From Lamellibrachia columna (Eukaryota > Annelida > Polychaeta > Sabellida > Siboglinidae), in contig OY759271.1 in NCBI GenBank assembly GCA_963662155.1, positions 949,001-1,013,000 of the forward strand: a stretch of DNA of 64,000 nucleotides. The letters run 5' to 3'. Numbering within the stretch: the first letter of the stretch is position 1; every line of letters starts with the position of its first letter. The position numbers were made by a program, and so were the translations under genes. The notes beneath the pieces are model-generated. The model worked only from the letters and a program-made list of their open reading frames with translations, did no database searches and was not told where the DNA came from. This document shows positions 39,100 to 64,000 of this stretch, in pieces.

Positions 39100-42000
39100 G
39101 ATGTACAAATGTGACAAGCCGGGAACAGAAGAATACCTTCTTGGTCGAAGGATCGACAAGCACATTGAAGAACCAAAGGAAAATGATGAGGCTGACAAAG
39201 GTGTGGTCTGTTTTACTTTATATTGAGATATTATTAATAACAAATTAATTATCATTATGTTTAAAAACAAAGTTGACAAATATGTCAGAGGGGCGGGTAC
39301 ACATAAATGAAAAATTATTGGATTTTCAATAAGCCAACTGCCTCCTTGTCCACTTGTCATAGATCTGGGGAGTTGGCTTTAAATGACAACCTTGTTAAAT
39401 ATGTTTTCATCTCTCATTATTTGTACAGGTGTACTTTACTCCAATTCTCATCTGGAGTACTTGCAGTACCCATGGAGTACTTGCAGTATTCTTGTAATAC
39501 CCACGACATCTTGTTGACATATATCTAAGTTTTAAAGACAGTCAGTTTAATCATTTCACTTAACGTTTTGTGTTATTCCAGTAGCAATTAATGTAGCATA
39601 TTTGTGATATTTATAAATACCATATGAAAGACAGTTTAAGACACTGACAAGAGGTTGGAAGTAATGACAGAGGCTGCTTTGTCTGTTCCAGGTGCCCCGG
39701 GAGCTTTGTTTGAAGAAGTCATTGCGAGAAGAACAGACTTGGACATGCACACGAAAATGAGAGAAGATCCACTCTATGCTATCAGGTATGTGTTGTGCAT
39801 GTGTTTCAAGTATTAGTCAAACATATGGTCTTTTGCAGAAATGACAGTAGTTATGTATTTATAGATACTACATATTTAGTTTGTTATGCGATAAACATTT
39901 GTAGTTCTATGTACATAATTATTCAGGACTGCACTACATGTTAAATATCTTTCTTTGTCACAACAAGAATTAATTCACTGACAAATAAGTAGGCTGGATT
40001 TCAAAATATTTACTTTCTAGGCTGTTACGTACATTGTGTTTACCTGTTGATGTTGCAGTAACAGTTTTTCTGTGACACTTCTCTTTTGTGATACTTTCTC
40101 AAAAGCTCCTTCATCTGTCTTCATTTTTCTTATTCAAATGGGTTCTTGCAATTACTATAGTCTCTAGACATCGTCTTGCCATCTTATGGTTCCTAAACAC
40201 GTGATTCAGTCTACTTCCTTGTTCAAATTGATGTTTAAAATCATTTGAACACATGAGAAGGTTCGGCAGACAAAGAAAAAACATCACAAGCTACATTGAA
40301 GAAATGACAGATTGTGCACATAGTGCATGTGGTTGTGTTGATCCAGGAGGCAAGAAGAAGAAGCCAGGAAGAAGCTTCTGCAGAATCCCATCAAAATGAA
40401 ACATTTACAGAAAATGGTGAGACACACGACTTTATTCTCAGAGCAGTTGTTTTATTATCAAAGTAGTTTGGTTCTTAATCCCACCAGTTCCTTTTTTTGT
40501 GCATTGTATTTCTGACATCATGCAAATAATATTGTCTCTTTGAAGTCGCATTTACACTGGATATACTAGTTGATATTAGTCTTTTTTGTGTGGTCATACC
40601 ATCGTGCCTTCTAGATACATGAATGATATAATAAGCCCTATGTGTTACATGCTAACAATCAAGAGTATCAAGTCGATATGAATCCATGTGCATTAGACCC
40701 ATTCCGTGTCTAATTGTACTAAGTGGTAGCCTTTGTTAGGACAGCAGTTAGACTCAGCAGTTAGACCAAAGTTTTTACCAAACTGTATTAACAGTTTTAA
40801 ATAAATAAATATGAATATTTTAAAATGCCATATATATAGGACCAGCCCAGTCATTTCTTCACAGTAGGCCCTACGGTAGGCCCTACAGTAGGCACTACAG
40901 TACATGCATACAGTCACTGTAAAACCATAATATTTTTTTCTTACACATGCAACAAATATACTGGCCTACTTAAGGAGAAACAAAGGTGCTAATGGAATGC
41001 TATGTTATATGAACACATGTTTATGATAAATGACTAACTGTTATCACCTTTTTCACATTTTTAGATTGAGGAGAAAGAAAAGCATAAGTCAAGTAAAAAG
41101 CGGAAAGAGAAGAAGAAGCACAAAAAACACAAGAAACACAAACATCGGTCGTCTTCCGATTCCTCCGACAGCGATGACAGTTTAGTCAGACAATACTTAG
41201 AAGTGGTTAAGATGAAGCAGAAGATGGGTGCGAGTGCCTTTAGCAGGAGCGAAGATGAACACGGCGAGACCAAGAAGCGACAGTATGGACTGGTTGATGT
41301 AGCTACACAGGAGAGTATTCCTAAGAAACATAGGCAGGAAACATCACCACGGGAAAGTGAAAGCGTTCGCGAAGTGAGACATATGAAAGACAGAAAACAG
41401 GGCAGTGGAAGTCGGACATCATCTCCACATAAGTCTAGATCTCATCGAAGGTCACGGTCACGCTCACTAGAGCACCAGCGTTCAAGGCATCGAAAGTCGG
41501 AGCCGCACAGAGAGGACAGAAAGAGGTAACTTGGTCCACATTCTTAGGGAGCAATTGTTTGGACTGTGTTGGACATCCCGGCATATTCTAGGGATTCGGG
41601 AGTCACGTCTTCTCACATACATTGTGTTCTGGTTGAATACAACAAATGTATAATTAGATAAATTATATTTTTGTTTTGTGAGTTTTGGTTACTCATCCAT
41701 GGAATTATCTTAAACATATAAATATCTTAACTCAGTTAATACTCTTTACTCTGTGAATGCTCTTGACTGTGTTTTAAAATGCAGAATAACTGTGCAGATT
41801 TTTTTGGTATTTTGCAGTTTTAATTTGTAATTTATACTACACTTACTTGTGTCCAACACATATACCATACTTACCAGTATCGTTTAATGTATGATAGTTT
41901 GATACACTTGTACATCGCTTGTTGGTGTACTACACTCATACTACACTTGCTGGTATACTACACTTGTATACTACATTTACGAATAAGTGTAGTAAAAGTG

Positions 42001-45000
42001 TAGTATATTACACTTGTATTACAGTTTATGGTACACTACACTTACCACTGTAATACATGTGTACTGCACTCATGCTACACTTACTAGTGTACTCTACTTG
42101 TACTACACTTATTTGGATATTACACTTATACTACACTTACAGGTATACTACACTTAACAGTATAATACACTTGTACTACAATAACACATGTACTACACTT
42201 ACCAGTATACTACACTTACTGATATGCTACATTTATACTACACTACCCAGTGTACTACTCTTATGATACACTTACTGGCATACTGCATTTATATTACACT
42301 TACTGGTATACGACAAATATCCAGTATATTACACTTACTGGTATGCTACTCTTGTACTGCACTTACTGGTATGCTACTCTTGTAATGCACTTACTGGTAT
42401 ACTACACTTGTACTACACTTTTACCGGTATGCTACTCTTGTAATGCACTTACTGGTATACTACACTTGTACTACACTTTTACCGGTATGCTACTCTTGTA
42501 ATGCACTTACTGGTATACTACACTTGTACTACACTTTTACCGGTATGCTACTCTTGTAATGCACTTACTGGTATACTACACTTGTACTACACTTTTACCG
42601 GTATGCTACTCTTGTAATGCACTTACTGGTATACTACACTTTTACTACACTTTTACCGGTATGCTATTCTTGTAATGCACTTACTGGTATACTACACTTG
42701 TACTACACTTACTGGTATACTACACTTGTACTACACTTTTACTGGTATGCTACTCTTGTAATGCACTTACTGGTATACTACACTTGTACTACACTTTTAC
42801 CGGTATGCTACTCTTGTAATGCACTTACTGGTATACTACACTTGTACTACACTTTTACCGGTATGCTACTCTTGTAATGCACTTACTGGTATGCTACACT
42901 TGTACTACACTTTTACCGGTATGCTACTCTTGTAATGCACTTACTGGTATACTACACTTGTACTACACTTTTACCGGTATGCTACTCTTGTAATGCACTT
43001 ACTGGTATACTACACTTGTACTACACTTTTACCGGTATGCTACTCTTGTAATGCACTTACTGGTATACTACACTTGTACTACACTTTTACCGGTATGCTA
43101 CTCTTGTAATGCACTTACTGGTATACTACACTTTTACCGGTATGCTACTCTTGTAATGCACTTACTGGTATACTACACTTGTACTACACTTACTGGTATA
43201 CTACACTTGTACTACACTTTTACTGGTATGCTACTCTTGTAATGCACTTACTGGTATACTACACTTGTACTACACTTTTACCGGTATGCTACTCTTGTAA
43301 TGCACTTACTGGTATACTACACTTGTACTACACTTTTACCGGTATGCTACTCTTGTAATGCACTTACTGGTATACTACACTTGTACTACACTTTTACCGG
43401 TATGCTACTCTTGTAATGCACTTACTGGTATACTACACTTGTACTACACTTACTGGTATACTACACTTGTACTACACTTTTACTGGTATGCTACTCTTGT
43501 AATGCACTTACTGGTATACTACACTTGTACTACACTTTTACCGGTATGCTACTCTTGTAATGCACTTACTGGTATACTACATTTTTACCGGTATGCTACT
43601 CTTGTAATGCACTTACTGGTATACTACACTTGTACTACACTTTTACCGGTATGCTACTCTTGTAATGCACTTACTGGTATACTACACTTGTACTACACGT
43701 TTACCGGTATGCTACTCTTGTAATGCACTTACTGGTATACTACACTTGTACTACACTTTTACCGGTATGCTACTCTTGTAATGCACTTACTGGTATACTA
43801 CACTTGTACTACACTTACTGGTATACTACACTTGTACTACACTTTTACTGGTATGCTACTCTTGTAATGCACTTACTGGTATACTACACTTGTACTACAC
43901 TTTTACCGGTATGCTACTCTTGTAATGCACTTACTGGTATACTACACTTGTACTACACTTACCGGTATGCTACTCTTGTCCTTCCCTGTTGTCATGTATT
44001 GTTGTTGAGCCAATAAACGCCGTCTCTGTCCTCCAGTAGAAAACTAGACAGTGACGAGAAGGAGAGGAAGAGGCAGGCAATGCTAGAGAATGCCAAGTGG
44101 AGGGATGAACAAAGACGAGAAAACGTCAAGAAGTACAAGGAAGAAGCTGATCAAGAGAAATCAGTGGTAACAAAATCAAAGCATGGAGCTGATTTTCTCA
44201 AGTATGTGCTTAGTTTCAACTGTTCACTGTACAGTACATAACGATAGCTGTTAATTGGTTTAAAAGCGTGTACCATTTTCAATATCTTAAAAACTTTAAT
44301 TTGATATCCTCTTAAACCTCCTCGTCTCTAGGGTTGTTAAACCACGTTCTTTTAAGTATTTTTCATAACTAAGTTCTCTCAGTTCTGGAATAATTTTAGT
44401 TGTTCTCTTCTGTATTCGTTCAAGCATATCTATATCCTTCTTATGATATGGTCTCTCTCCAAGCTTGTATACAGTACTCTAGATGAGGCCTAGCTATTGC
44501 TTTATACAAAGGTATAATTAGCTCTTTTTACTAATAATAAATATATGTTATATTTCTCCTTAATCAACCCAAGAATTTTATTACCCTTTGAAGCTGCAAT
44601 AGCCCACTGCTCTGAAAATTTCATATCAGCCCTTATTGTTACTTTTCTTTTATGATACTACATGGAACAGTATTTTGATCAGTCTGTCTATATTCTGTAT
44701 GTATTTAAATCTGCCGTGCCAAATTTGGCTCATAATCAAGAAATTTGCCAGATATGTGAATACTATTAAAGACCATCTTGACATTGTATTCAAACAGTTA
44801 ACACTAAGCTAAGATTTAGGTATTTGTTCTGATCAAAACATTGAGAAACCATAGCCACATTTTGAATTATTCCATTTTGGATGTCTTGATATATCAATGG
44901 CAAGTACTTAACACATGTTTCAATGTATTTAATTATGTCCCTTGGGTGCTGTCTCACTTGTTTCAAAATGCTTTGTCTTAACAGACATGTGTCCATTATA

Positions 45001-45196
45001 TCAGTCCCACAGTAGTTCTTTATAAATATTTTACAATAGTAAGAGAAGGGAGCTCAAAATTTATGTTTCTGTCTCTTCTAGCCCCCTGTTGATGGAACAT
45101 GCGGCACAGAGCTCTGTAGCCGACAGGATCAAACGTAACATCTACAGAACCCAGAGGACCACAGCAGATCTCGACAAGAACTTCACAAAACACTGA
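39085..45196 (+). CDS. CWC25: Pre-mRNA-splicing factor CWC25, exons 2 onward
   Basis: Exons 39085-39200, 39692-39785, 40347-40416, 41065-41525, 44037-44201 and 45082-45196 join in phase with GT-AG introns. They give about 339 residues ending in TGA; human CWC25 has 425. Matching blocks in order are QWMYKC...EEYLLGRRIDK, KMREDPLYAIR, QNPIKMK, a Lys/His-rich run (KKKHKKHKKHKHRSSSDSSD), an Arg-Ser region, RKRQAMLENAKWRDEQRR and the C-terminal DRIKRNIYRTQR...LDKNFTKH. CWC25 joins the activated spliceosome for the first transesterification, near the branch helix. The conserved N-terminal exon(s) (human start MGGGDLNLKKSWHP) were not found between 34.7 and 38.8 kb, so the 5' end is missing, diverged or rearranged. 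Introns hold a 2-kb VNTR and a LINE fragment. Confidence 0.92.
41880..43985. repeat. 58-bp intronic VNTR, about 2 kb
   Basis: Regular units TTACCGGTATGCTACTCTTG...TACACTTGTACTACACTT repeat every 58 bp from about 42420. Shortened and lengthened variants are interspersed in a higher-order pattern. A degenerate TACACTTGTAC precursor region occupies 41880-42420. It fills most of the CWC25 intron between exons 41525 and 44037. Confidence 0.95.
44255..44690 (-). mobile_element. CR1-like LINE fragment
   Basis: This stretch is the same family as the reverse transcriptase ORF at 57034-58305: the segment containing CTTTATACAAAGGTATAATT and TTTATTACCCTTTGAAGCTG aligns base by base with 57270-57640, with several substitutions and small indels. 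Only the region after the catalytic core remains, antisense to CWC25. Confidence 0.8.
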
Positions 45197-45648
45197 CTCA
45201 TTGTTTCTTAGATTTCATGTCAAAGTGGTATCCAGCGGCTGTTACACAGCACAAAGTATGCACCAAGATTTGCAGTTTGTGTGAACATTTTCATTGTACA
45301 AAAGTGTGACAAGAATGCGACTTGGTCTTTTATATGGTAGAAACATTGTTCAGGAATTTACTCAAGACAGCACACCATGTAAAATTCAGAAAAAGTATTC
45401 CCAAAAACCTATGAATATATAATTGTAACATCTTTAATACGTTTTTTTCCTGGAATGTACTGGTTTAAAATGCATTTTCACATGCAAACCCATTGTCATA
45501 TATGTGGTTGTTTTAAGTAGTTATATTGAGTACTAGCAAAGTGCACAAAATTGCAGTGTTATATCTATTTGTATCAATGTCAAAAACTGCCTTTAGAAAT
45601 ATGTCTCTCCATTTGTAACATTTTAGTGGTAAGTTGTTTGTTAAATGT

Positions 45649-45654
45649 AATAAA
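45649..45654 (+). promoter_or_regulatory. Likely CWC25 polyadenylation signal
   Basis: AATAAA lies 450 bp past the CWC25 stop codon, with another AATAAA at about 45676. Cleavage would fall before the 39-bp satellite. Confidence 0.45.
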
Positions 45655-45796
45655 ATAATTATTCTTTTATATAAAAATAAAAGTGGTTACTTCTTGTTAT
45701 TACTTTACATACATGTCTGACATCATTAACACTATATTGGACAAGATAATTGATGAAGTTTTATTTTACTTGGCTTAATTTCTCGTTCCCTGCGTT

Positions 45797-46388
45797 GTAA
45801 TTGTAACCCTTGGTTGTCTGTACAGACCCTCATTGTCAATTGTAACCCTTGGTTGTCGGTACAGACCCTCATTGTCAATTGTAACCCTTGGTTGTCGATA
45901 CAGACCCTCATTGTCAATTGTAACCCTTGGTTGTCGGTACAGACCCTCATTGTCAATTGTAACCCTTGGTTGTCGGTACAGACCCTCATTGTCAATTGTA
46001 ACCCTTGGTTGTCGATACAGACCCTCATTGTCAATTGTAACCCTTGGTTGTCGGTACAGACCCTCATTGTCAATTGTAACCCTTGGTTGTCGGTACAGAC
46101 CCTCATTGTCAATTGTAACCCTTGGTTGTCGGTACAGACCCTCATTGTCAATTGTAACCCTTGGTTGTCGGTACAGACCCTCATTGTCAATTGTAACCCT
46201 TGGTTGTCGGTACAGACCCTCATTGTCAATTGTAACCCTTGGTTGTCGGTACAGACCCTCATTGTCAATTGTAACCCTTGGTTGTCGGTACAGACCCTCA
46301 TTGTCAATTGTAACCCTTGGTTGTCAGTACAGACCCTCATTGTCAATTGTAACCCTTGGTTGTCGGTACAGACCCTCATTGTCAATTG
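45797..46388. repeat. 39-bp satellite, about 15 copies
   Basis: The unit TGTAACCCTTGGTTGTCGGT + ACAGACCCTCATTGTCAAT repeats with almost no variation (GGT/GAT/AGT at one site). The 13-codon period keeps three long frames open on the two strands (up to 241 codons). These are artefacts. Confidence 0.96.
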
Positions 46389-46544
46389 CCTTCATTATCT
46401 GTTAGTATCGTGTGTGTTAGGCCCCCCAAAACAACAATTTGACCATAACATAATTTTATTTCGCGTGGCCAAACACTATCAAATACCTGTCACATTTAGC
46501 CATAATTATAACAAAGGTAAATCTTGTTTATACGTATAATCATA

Positions 46545-49500
46545 CCTTACCTTATGATACCTTATGATGATTCTGATCGCAGGATCCAGTTGATTCCTCC
46601 ATGATCAGATCTTCAGAATGAAATATTTTTATATCATAATTTCCAGTGCCATTAGTTATTGTTAAAGGAGATTCATAGTCGTATATTATTGCCTGGGTAG
46701 ACCAGAATTTGTCTAGTTTGTTTTTAAATGAGTTAATTGATCTAGCTTGTATTACAGAGTTTGGGAGACTATTCCATGGTTCAGCCACTCTAAAAGGGAA
46801 ATCCCAGAATGCATTTTTTCTGAGATTTATTTTTGCTCTTTGGGTAAATAATTTAAGGGAGTGTCCTCTATTTCCTGATCTTAGTGTCACATCCTCCCAT
46901 TTCAGGAGGTTTGGTGCAGATTCATCATCATACAGTTCGTACATTATTTTATAGACTTCTACTATCATGTCTCCTCTTAGCCTTCGGTATGCTAATGTGG
47001 GTAGCTTCAGTAATTTTAGTCTTTCCATATATGATAAATCCCTCGTACCAGGTAGCTCTTTTGTGGCCCTTCTCTGGACGTTTTCTATTGCTATTTTATG
47101 TTTTATCTTATATGGATACCATACTGCTACGGCATAATCTAGGTGAGATCTAACCATTATCTTATATAGTGGCAAGAAAGTGTGTGTGTCTAGGAATTGG
47201 AAGGTTCTTTGGATTATTTTTGTCATTTTGGTTGCTTTATTTACCACTTGGTTTATGTGATCATCAAATGACAATTTTGAATCGATAATTACACCTAAGT
47301 CAGTTTGCTTATCTGTGGTGGCTAGTGAATGTTTAACATTATTACTTGTCATGAAATATTAATTTTCACCTATATTATTTTTTCCAAGTTCCATGTGTTT
47401 ACATTTGTCTGGGTGGAATTTTAATAACCATTTGTCGCTCCATTGTTTTTGGATACTTAAATCTTGTAGTATATCCTGGTAATTTTTATTTGTTATGGCT
47501 CTAAATATCTTAATGTCATCAATGAACAGAAATGTATTGGATTTAGTTAAATCTGGCAGGTCGTTTACGTATAGAACAAACAATAAAGGTCCTAGGACAG
47601 ATCCCTGCGGTATCCCTGATGTTACTTTGTGCCAGTTTGATTCTTTTCCATTTACTGCTACCTTTTGTCATCTATTTGTGATGAATGCCTCTATCCAGTT
47701 AATTAAATCATTCCTAATGTTAAAACTTTTTAATTTACTTATTAGTCTCTTATGTGGCACAGTATCGAAAGCCTTTTGAAAATCCATATAAATAACATCT
47801 GTGTAATTACCCTTATCCATTTCTCACGTCCATTCTTCTAGTATTTTAATTAGTTGGAGAACTGTTGATCTGTCAGATATAAAACCAAACTGTTTTTGAC
47901 TGAACAGACCATTGTCTTTCATGTAACTGATGATGTGATTTCTAAAAAAAATTTCCATTCCATGCATTTACAAACTACGCTTGTTAGGCTTATTGGACGG
48001 TAATTGCAAGCTAATTTCTTGTTTCCTTTTTTATATATTACTGATATTTTGGCATCCTTCCAGTCATCAGGAATACTTGAAGTTTTTATCGATGTTTCAA
48101 ATATTTTTTTTAATGGGAGACATATTTTCTGACAACTCAATTAGTAATCTGGCACCTATTTCATCAGGGCCAGGCGATTTGCTTATATTAGGTACTTTTA
48201 ATGTTAGTAATATTATGTTTTCAGTTACTTTTAGCTCATCCATCGCTAATTTATTGTTTACTTTGGGTGTAGTTGGGATAGACCCTGTCTGTTCAGTAGT
48301 GAATACGCTGGAGAAGTAGTTGGCAAGAATATTTGCTTTTTCTTCGCCTTCAGTTGTTGTTTGGGATTTCGGATTTGTGTGGTCAATATTCAGTTCCCCA
48401 ATTCCTTGTTTAACTGTAGTTTTTGATTTATAATAGTTCCAGAAGACTGGGGTTTTTCTTGGTTTGAGTGGCTAAATTTCGTTCAAACTTCTTTCGTAGC
48501 TTTCTGGTTAAAGCTCGGATTTTATTCCTGCTTTAACATTTGTCCCATCCCTTGTTTCAATGTATCTTGTCCATAGTCTATTTTTACGTCTAATTAGTTT
48601 TCTTGTTTTTGCATTCAGGGGGAAATTTCCCTTTCTGTAATTTGAAACTTCTTTTTGAGGTACGTATTTATCTTCTAATAATTTTAGTACTGTTTTAAGG
48701 ATTTCCCATTGGGCGTTAATGTTGTCTTTACAATCTTTAAATTTCTCTTCCGAATTTATATCTGAAAACTCCTCGTTCCTTCATAATTTGCCTTATTCCG
48801 TTTTTTGGTGTATTTATTTGTTATAACTTTGCACAAAATATTTAGTTTAGGTTGCTGGGGTTAATTGATTTGGTCATCCAATGTTTCCAGTTAATATCTG
48901 GGAGATTGAAATCTCCTGTAATTACAATGTGTGAATATTTAAGCCCTGATGTGGATCTAATCATATTTAGAAGTTCTGCGTTATTTTCTTCTGACCCCCC
49001 ATCGCTCCTATATATGCATCCAAAGAGAAGTTTGGTTTTATTTTTAAATTTAATTTCTATAAATAAGCATTCCTTGAAGGTTGAGACCATGTTTATATTT
49101 TCTGCATATAGGGAATTTAAGACGTATATTATAATACCCCTACCTTCATTACTTTCTGTATTTTTTTAGAACAATGTATAGCCTTCTAAGGAAAACTCTG
49201 GTATGGTTATAGTGCATTTGGGTTTTTGGGGTTTTACCTCATTATTTGCTATTATGTGGGGCTTCAGTTCTTTAATTCTTTGTTCAAATTAATTTTGCTT
49301 GTTCCTTAGTTGGTCAGCATTGGTATAAAAACACAGAATGTTGCCTATGTCATTAAGATTATTTTTATTAACATTTGTTTTACCATCCATCATTCTAGGT
49401 GGATGTGTAGTCTTTACTGTCTTTTCCTTATCTTTTTTTTTCTTTCCCATGGTGGACCCCCGACTCTGTACAGGTATTCCCCCGACTTGTCTGCAGCTTC

Positions 49501-49800
49501 CTGCCTCTTTGCTTCTTCATAGAGCTTTTTTGATTCCTCCCTTTCTTGTTTAGTTTTGTCATGATCAATTTTAATTCATAATAAAGTTTTATTCGTTCTC
49601 GGCCATGTGGGATATCGTGAAGTTCATCATTGATATGTGAGCTTATGTGGTCTGTAAAGACTAAACTATTAATACTACAACACATTTCTAGATCGAGCAC
49701 AACGCAGCAGTGACGCCACATACCGGGCAGGGAGTCAACTAACTTGACTCGACAGCCCTCCTTGGGTAAAGAGCAGAACATCACTATCAACATCCTGTTT
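46545..49800 (-). mobile_element. Decayed CR1-like LINE, near full length
   Basis: Reading leftward on the minus strand: a basic region (about 49793-49428); an apurinic-endonuclease piece with TGDFNLPDINW (49090-48842); reverse transcriptase start SVIYKKGNK...NYRPISLTSV (48140-47919); the core with LYVNDLPD and FIDDIK (47583-47359); and the C-terminal half with LGVIIDSKLSF, RSHLDYAVAVWYPYK and PWNSLPNS (47352-46552). In FIDDIK the usual Ala of FADD is Ile. Multiple frameshifts separate the blocks, so it cannot encode its proteins. A short TACCTTATGA repeat at 46550-46570 may be the 3' terminus. The order fits the Jockey/CR1 group. Confidence 0.85.
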
Positions 49801-50943
49801 AGCTAATTTATATATTTGGACTCGCTCCAGCGGGTTCTAAAGTCATGTTATCGTAATTTTCATAAACACTGGAATATCAATAAATATTGTTGTCATGGAT
49901 TTAGTGATGAGATGACATTTTCCCGTATCGAGAAATTGTAACTAGATGGACGTGTAAGGTGAATTTCTTAAAAGTTGCAGTCGGGGATTCCCCGATTGTT
50001 TCCCAGTCCTCACAGCATGTGCACCTCGTGCTAACAAGCGTGATGGAATACTGTCTTGTTGAATGTATAAAATAAATACTTGTATTCGCCTAAATATAAA
50101 CAACCGTTCTCGTTAGAACAATTTCTCGAATCAGTCGTGATCTAACGGACAGACCTTTTGAAGGGACAAAATGTTCGGAGGAAGAGAACACGTTCGCAGC
50201 CTCATTCTGACGCGATCAGGCGACGTTAATCGGGGGTGCCACAGTGCAATAATTATGCAACAAAGTTGAATGGACTATAAGTTCAAACTACTCCCCTTTC
50301 AAACTATATATTTGTGGTTCGCTTATATGCTTAGACTTTAAAATGTTTTCACGCGCACACACAGACACACATACACACATGTCATTTCAGACATGCATAA
50401 TGACAAGCACCCACACTTGTGCACGCGCCTGACACTACATTTAGCCTGCGGTGCATGCACGTGTGAGTAACATGTTTTTCTCATGACACCAATATTAAAG
50501 CTGCACTATGACTAACTGAATTAAAAACAATGTTACAAATAGCACCATCAATTTCAAATGGTGCAAAAGTTTACTTATAATATTTTTTTAGTAATATATA
50601 ATATTTATTAATATTATAAAGTATTTGCTCTTTTATATTTAATGCAGAGACTTATAATTATATTTAAACCATGTTTTAAACAAAATGATGATAATTTATT
50701 TCCTTCGCAATCATAAGATCTAATAAAAGAAGGCGCCGATTGGCGACCGACACTCGATATTTATATCACAAGTGCCTGGAAGGGTTAGTGTGAGAGTGAC
50801 ACCCCCGGTTTGTGGACATCGCGCGAGTTCGTTCGCCGGTTGTACTCGGAGTCTGTGAGCAGAACTCAGTCAGGTAGATTGTTTGGTAACGACGTCCGTC
50901 AACTTCGCCTGGCTATGCACTGTCAGTGACATCGGCAACGACC
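49801..50943. other. Intergenic stretch and 5' flank of the desaturase gene
   Basis: No coding sequence. A CA-rich patch lies at 50350-50380. The last 200 bp rise in G+C, with TATTTATA (about 50758) about 185 bp before the desaturase ATG, which could serve as a TATA element. The leader between them is unspliced as far as I can see. Confidence 0.35.

Positions 50944-64000
<13,057 letters not shown>

Noticed and set aside
45732..46539. Repeat ORFs of 190-241 codons on both strands
   Set aside because: Artefacts of the 39-bp satellite.

Overview
This is a window of animal nuclear DNA: intron-rich, full of tandem repeats and transposable elements, with no operons or prokaryotic signals. Most long open frames in it are artefacts of satellites whose period is a multiple of three. 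Four real protein genes can be built exon by exon from splice sites, reading phase and family motifs. They are an otopetrin-like proton channel (minus strand, N-terminal half), a complete death-associated protein 1 gene (DAP, minus), the pre-mRNA splicing factor CWC25 (plus, N-terminal exons not found) and a front-end fatty acid desaturase (FADS type, plus, running off the right edge). These genes, the TTAGGG-like motifs and the CR1/RTE-like LINEs, tRNA-type SINE and hAT elements suggest a marine invertebrate, perhaps a mollusc or other lophotrochozoan. The species cannot be fixed from sequence alone.

Layout. 1-8 kb: otopetrin exons on the minus strand, with a foldback element, a 27-bp minisatellite and a 620-bp GGAC/GGTC tetranucleotide block in the introns. 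8-9.5 kb: a LINE remnant and simple repeats. 9.54-12.77 kb: a 66-bp satellite of about 49 units whose minus strand carries near-consensus RNA polymerase III A and B boxes at tRNA spacing. 12.775-25.352 kb: a 12.6-kb palindrome (two arms of about 6.2-6.3 kb around a 58-bp GC-rich centre) lying within or at the edge of that satellite. 25.4-29.1 kb: a small hAT-type MITE, a 51-bp minisatellite and a possible membrane-protein ORF. 29.2-34.5 kb: the DAP gene, its introns filled with LINE and hAT remnants. 34.9-37.8 kb: a LINE fragment split by a SINE, then AT microsatellite and a 38-codon ORF. 38.8-45.7 kb: CWC25. 45.8-49.8 kb: a 39-bp satellite and a decayed CR1-like LINE. 50.9-64.0 kb: the desaturase gene, whose 11.5-kb first intron holds a hAT element containing a second hAT element that itself contains a LINE.

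The genes are unrelated in function (acid sensing, autophagy and ribosome regulation, splicing, polyunsaturated fatty acid synthesis) and show no sign of acting together. The strongest candidates for something undescribed are the giant palindrome, the tRNA-like satellite it sits in, and a 53-bp tandem duplication that multiplies a 3' splice site of CWC25.
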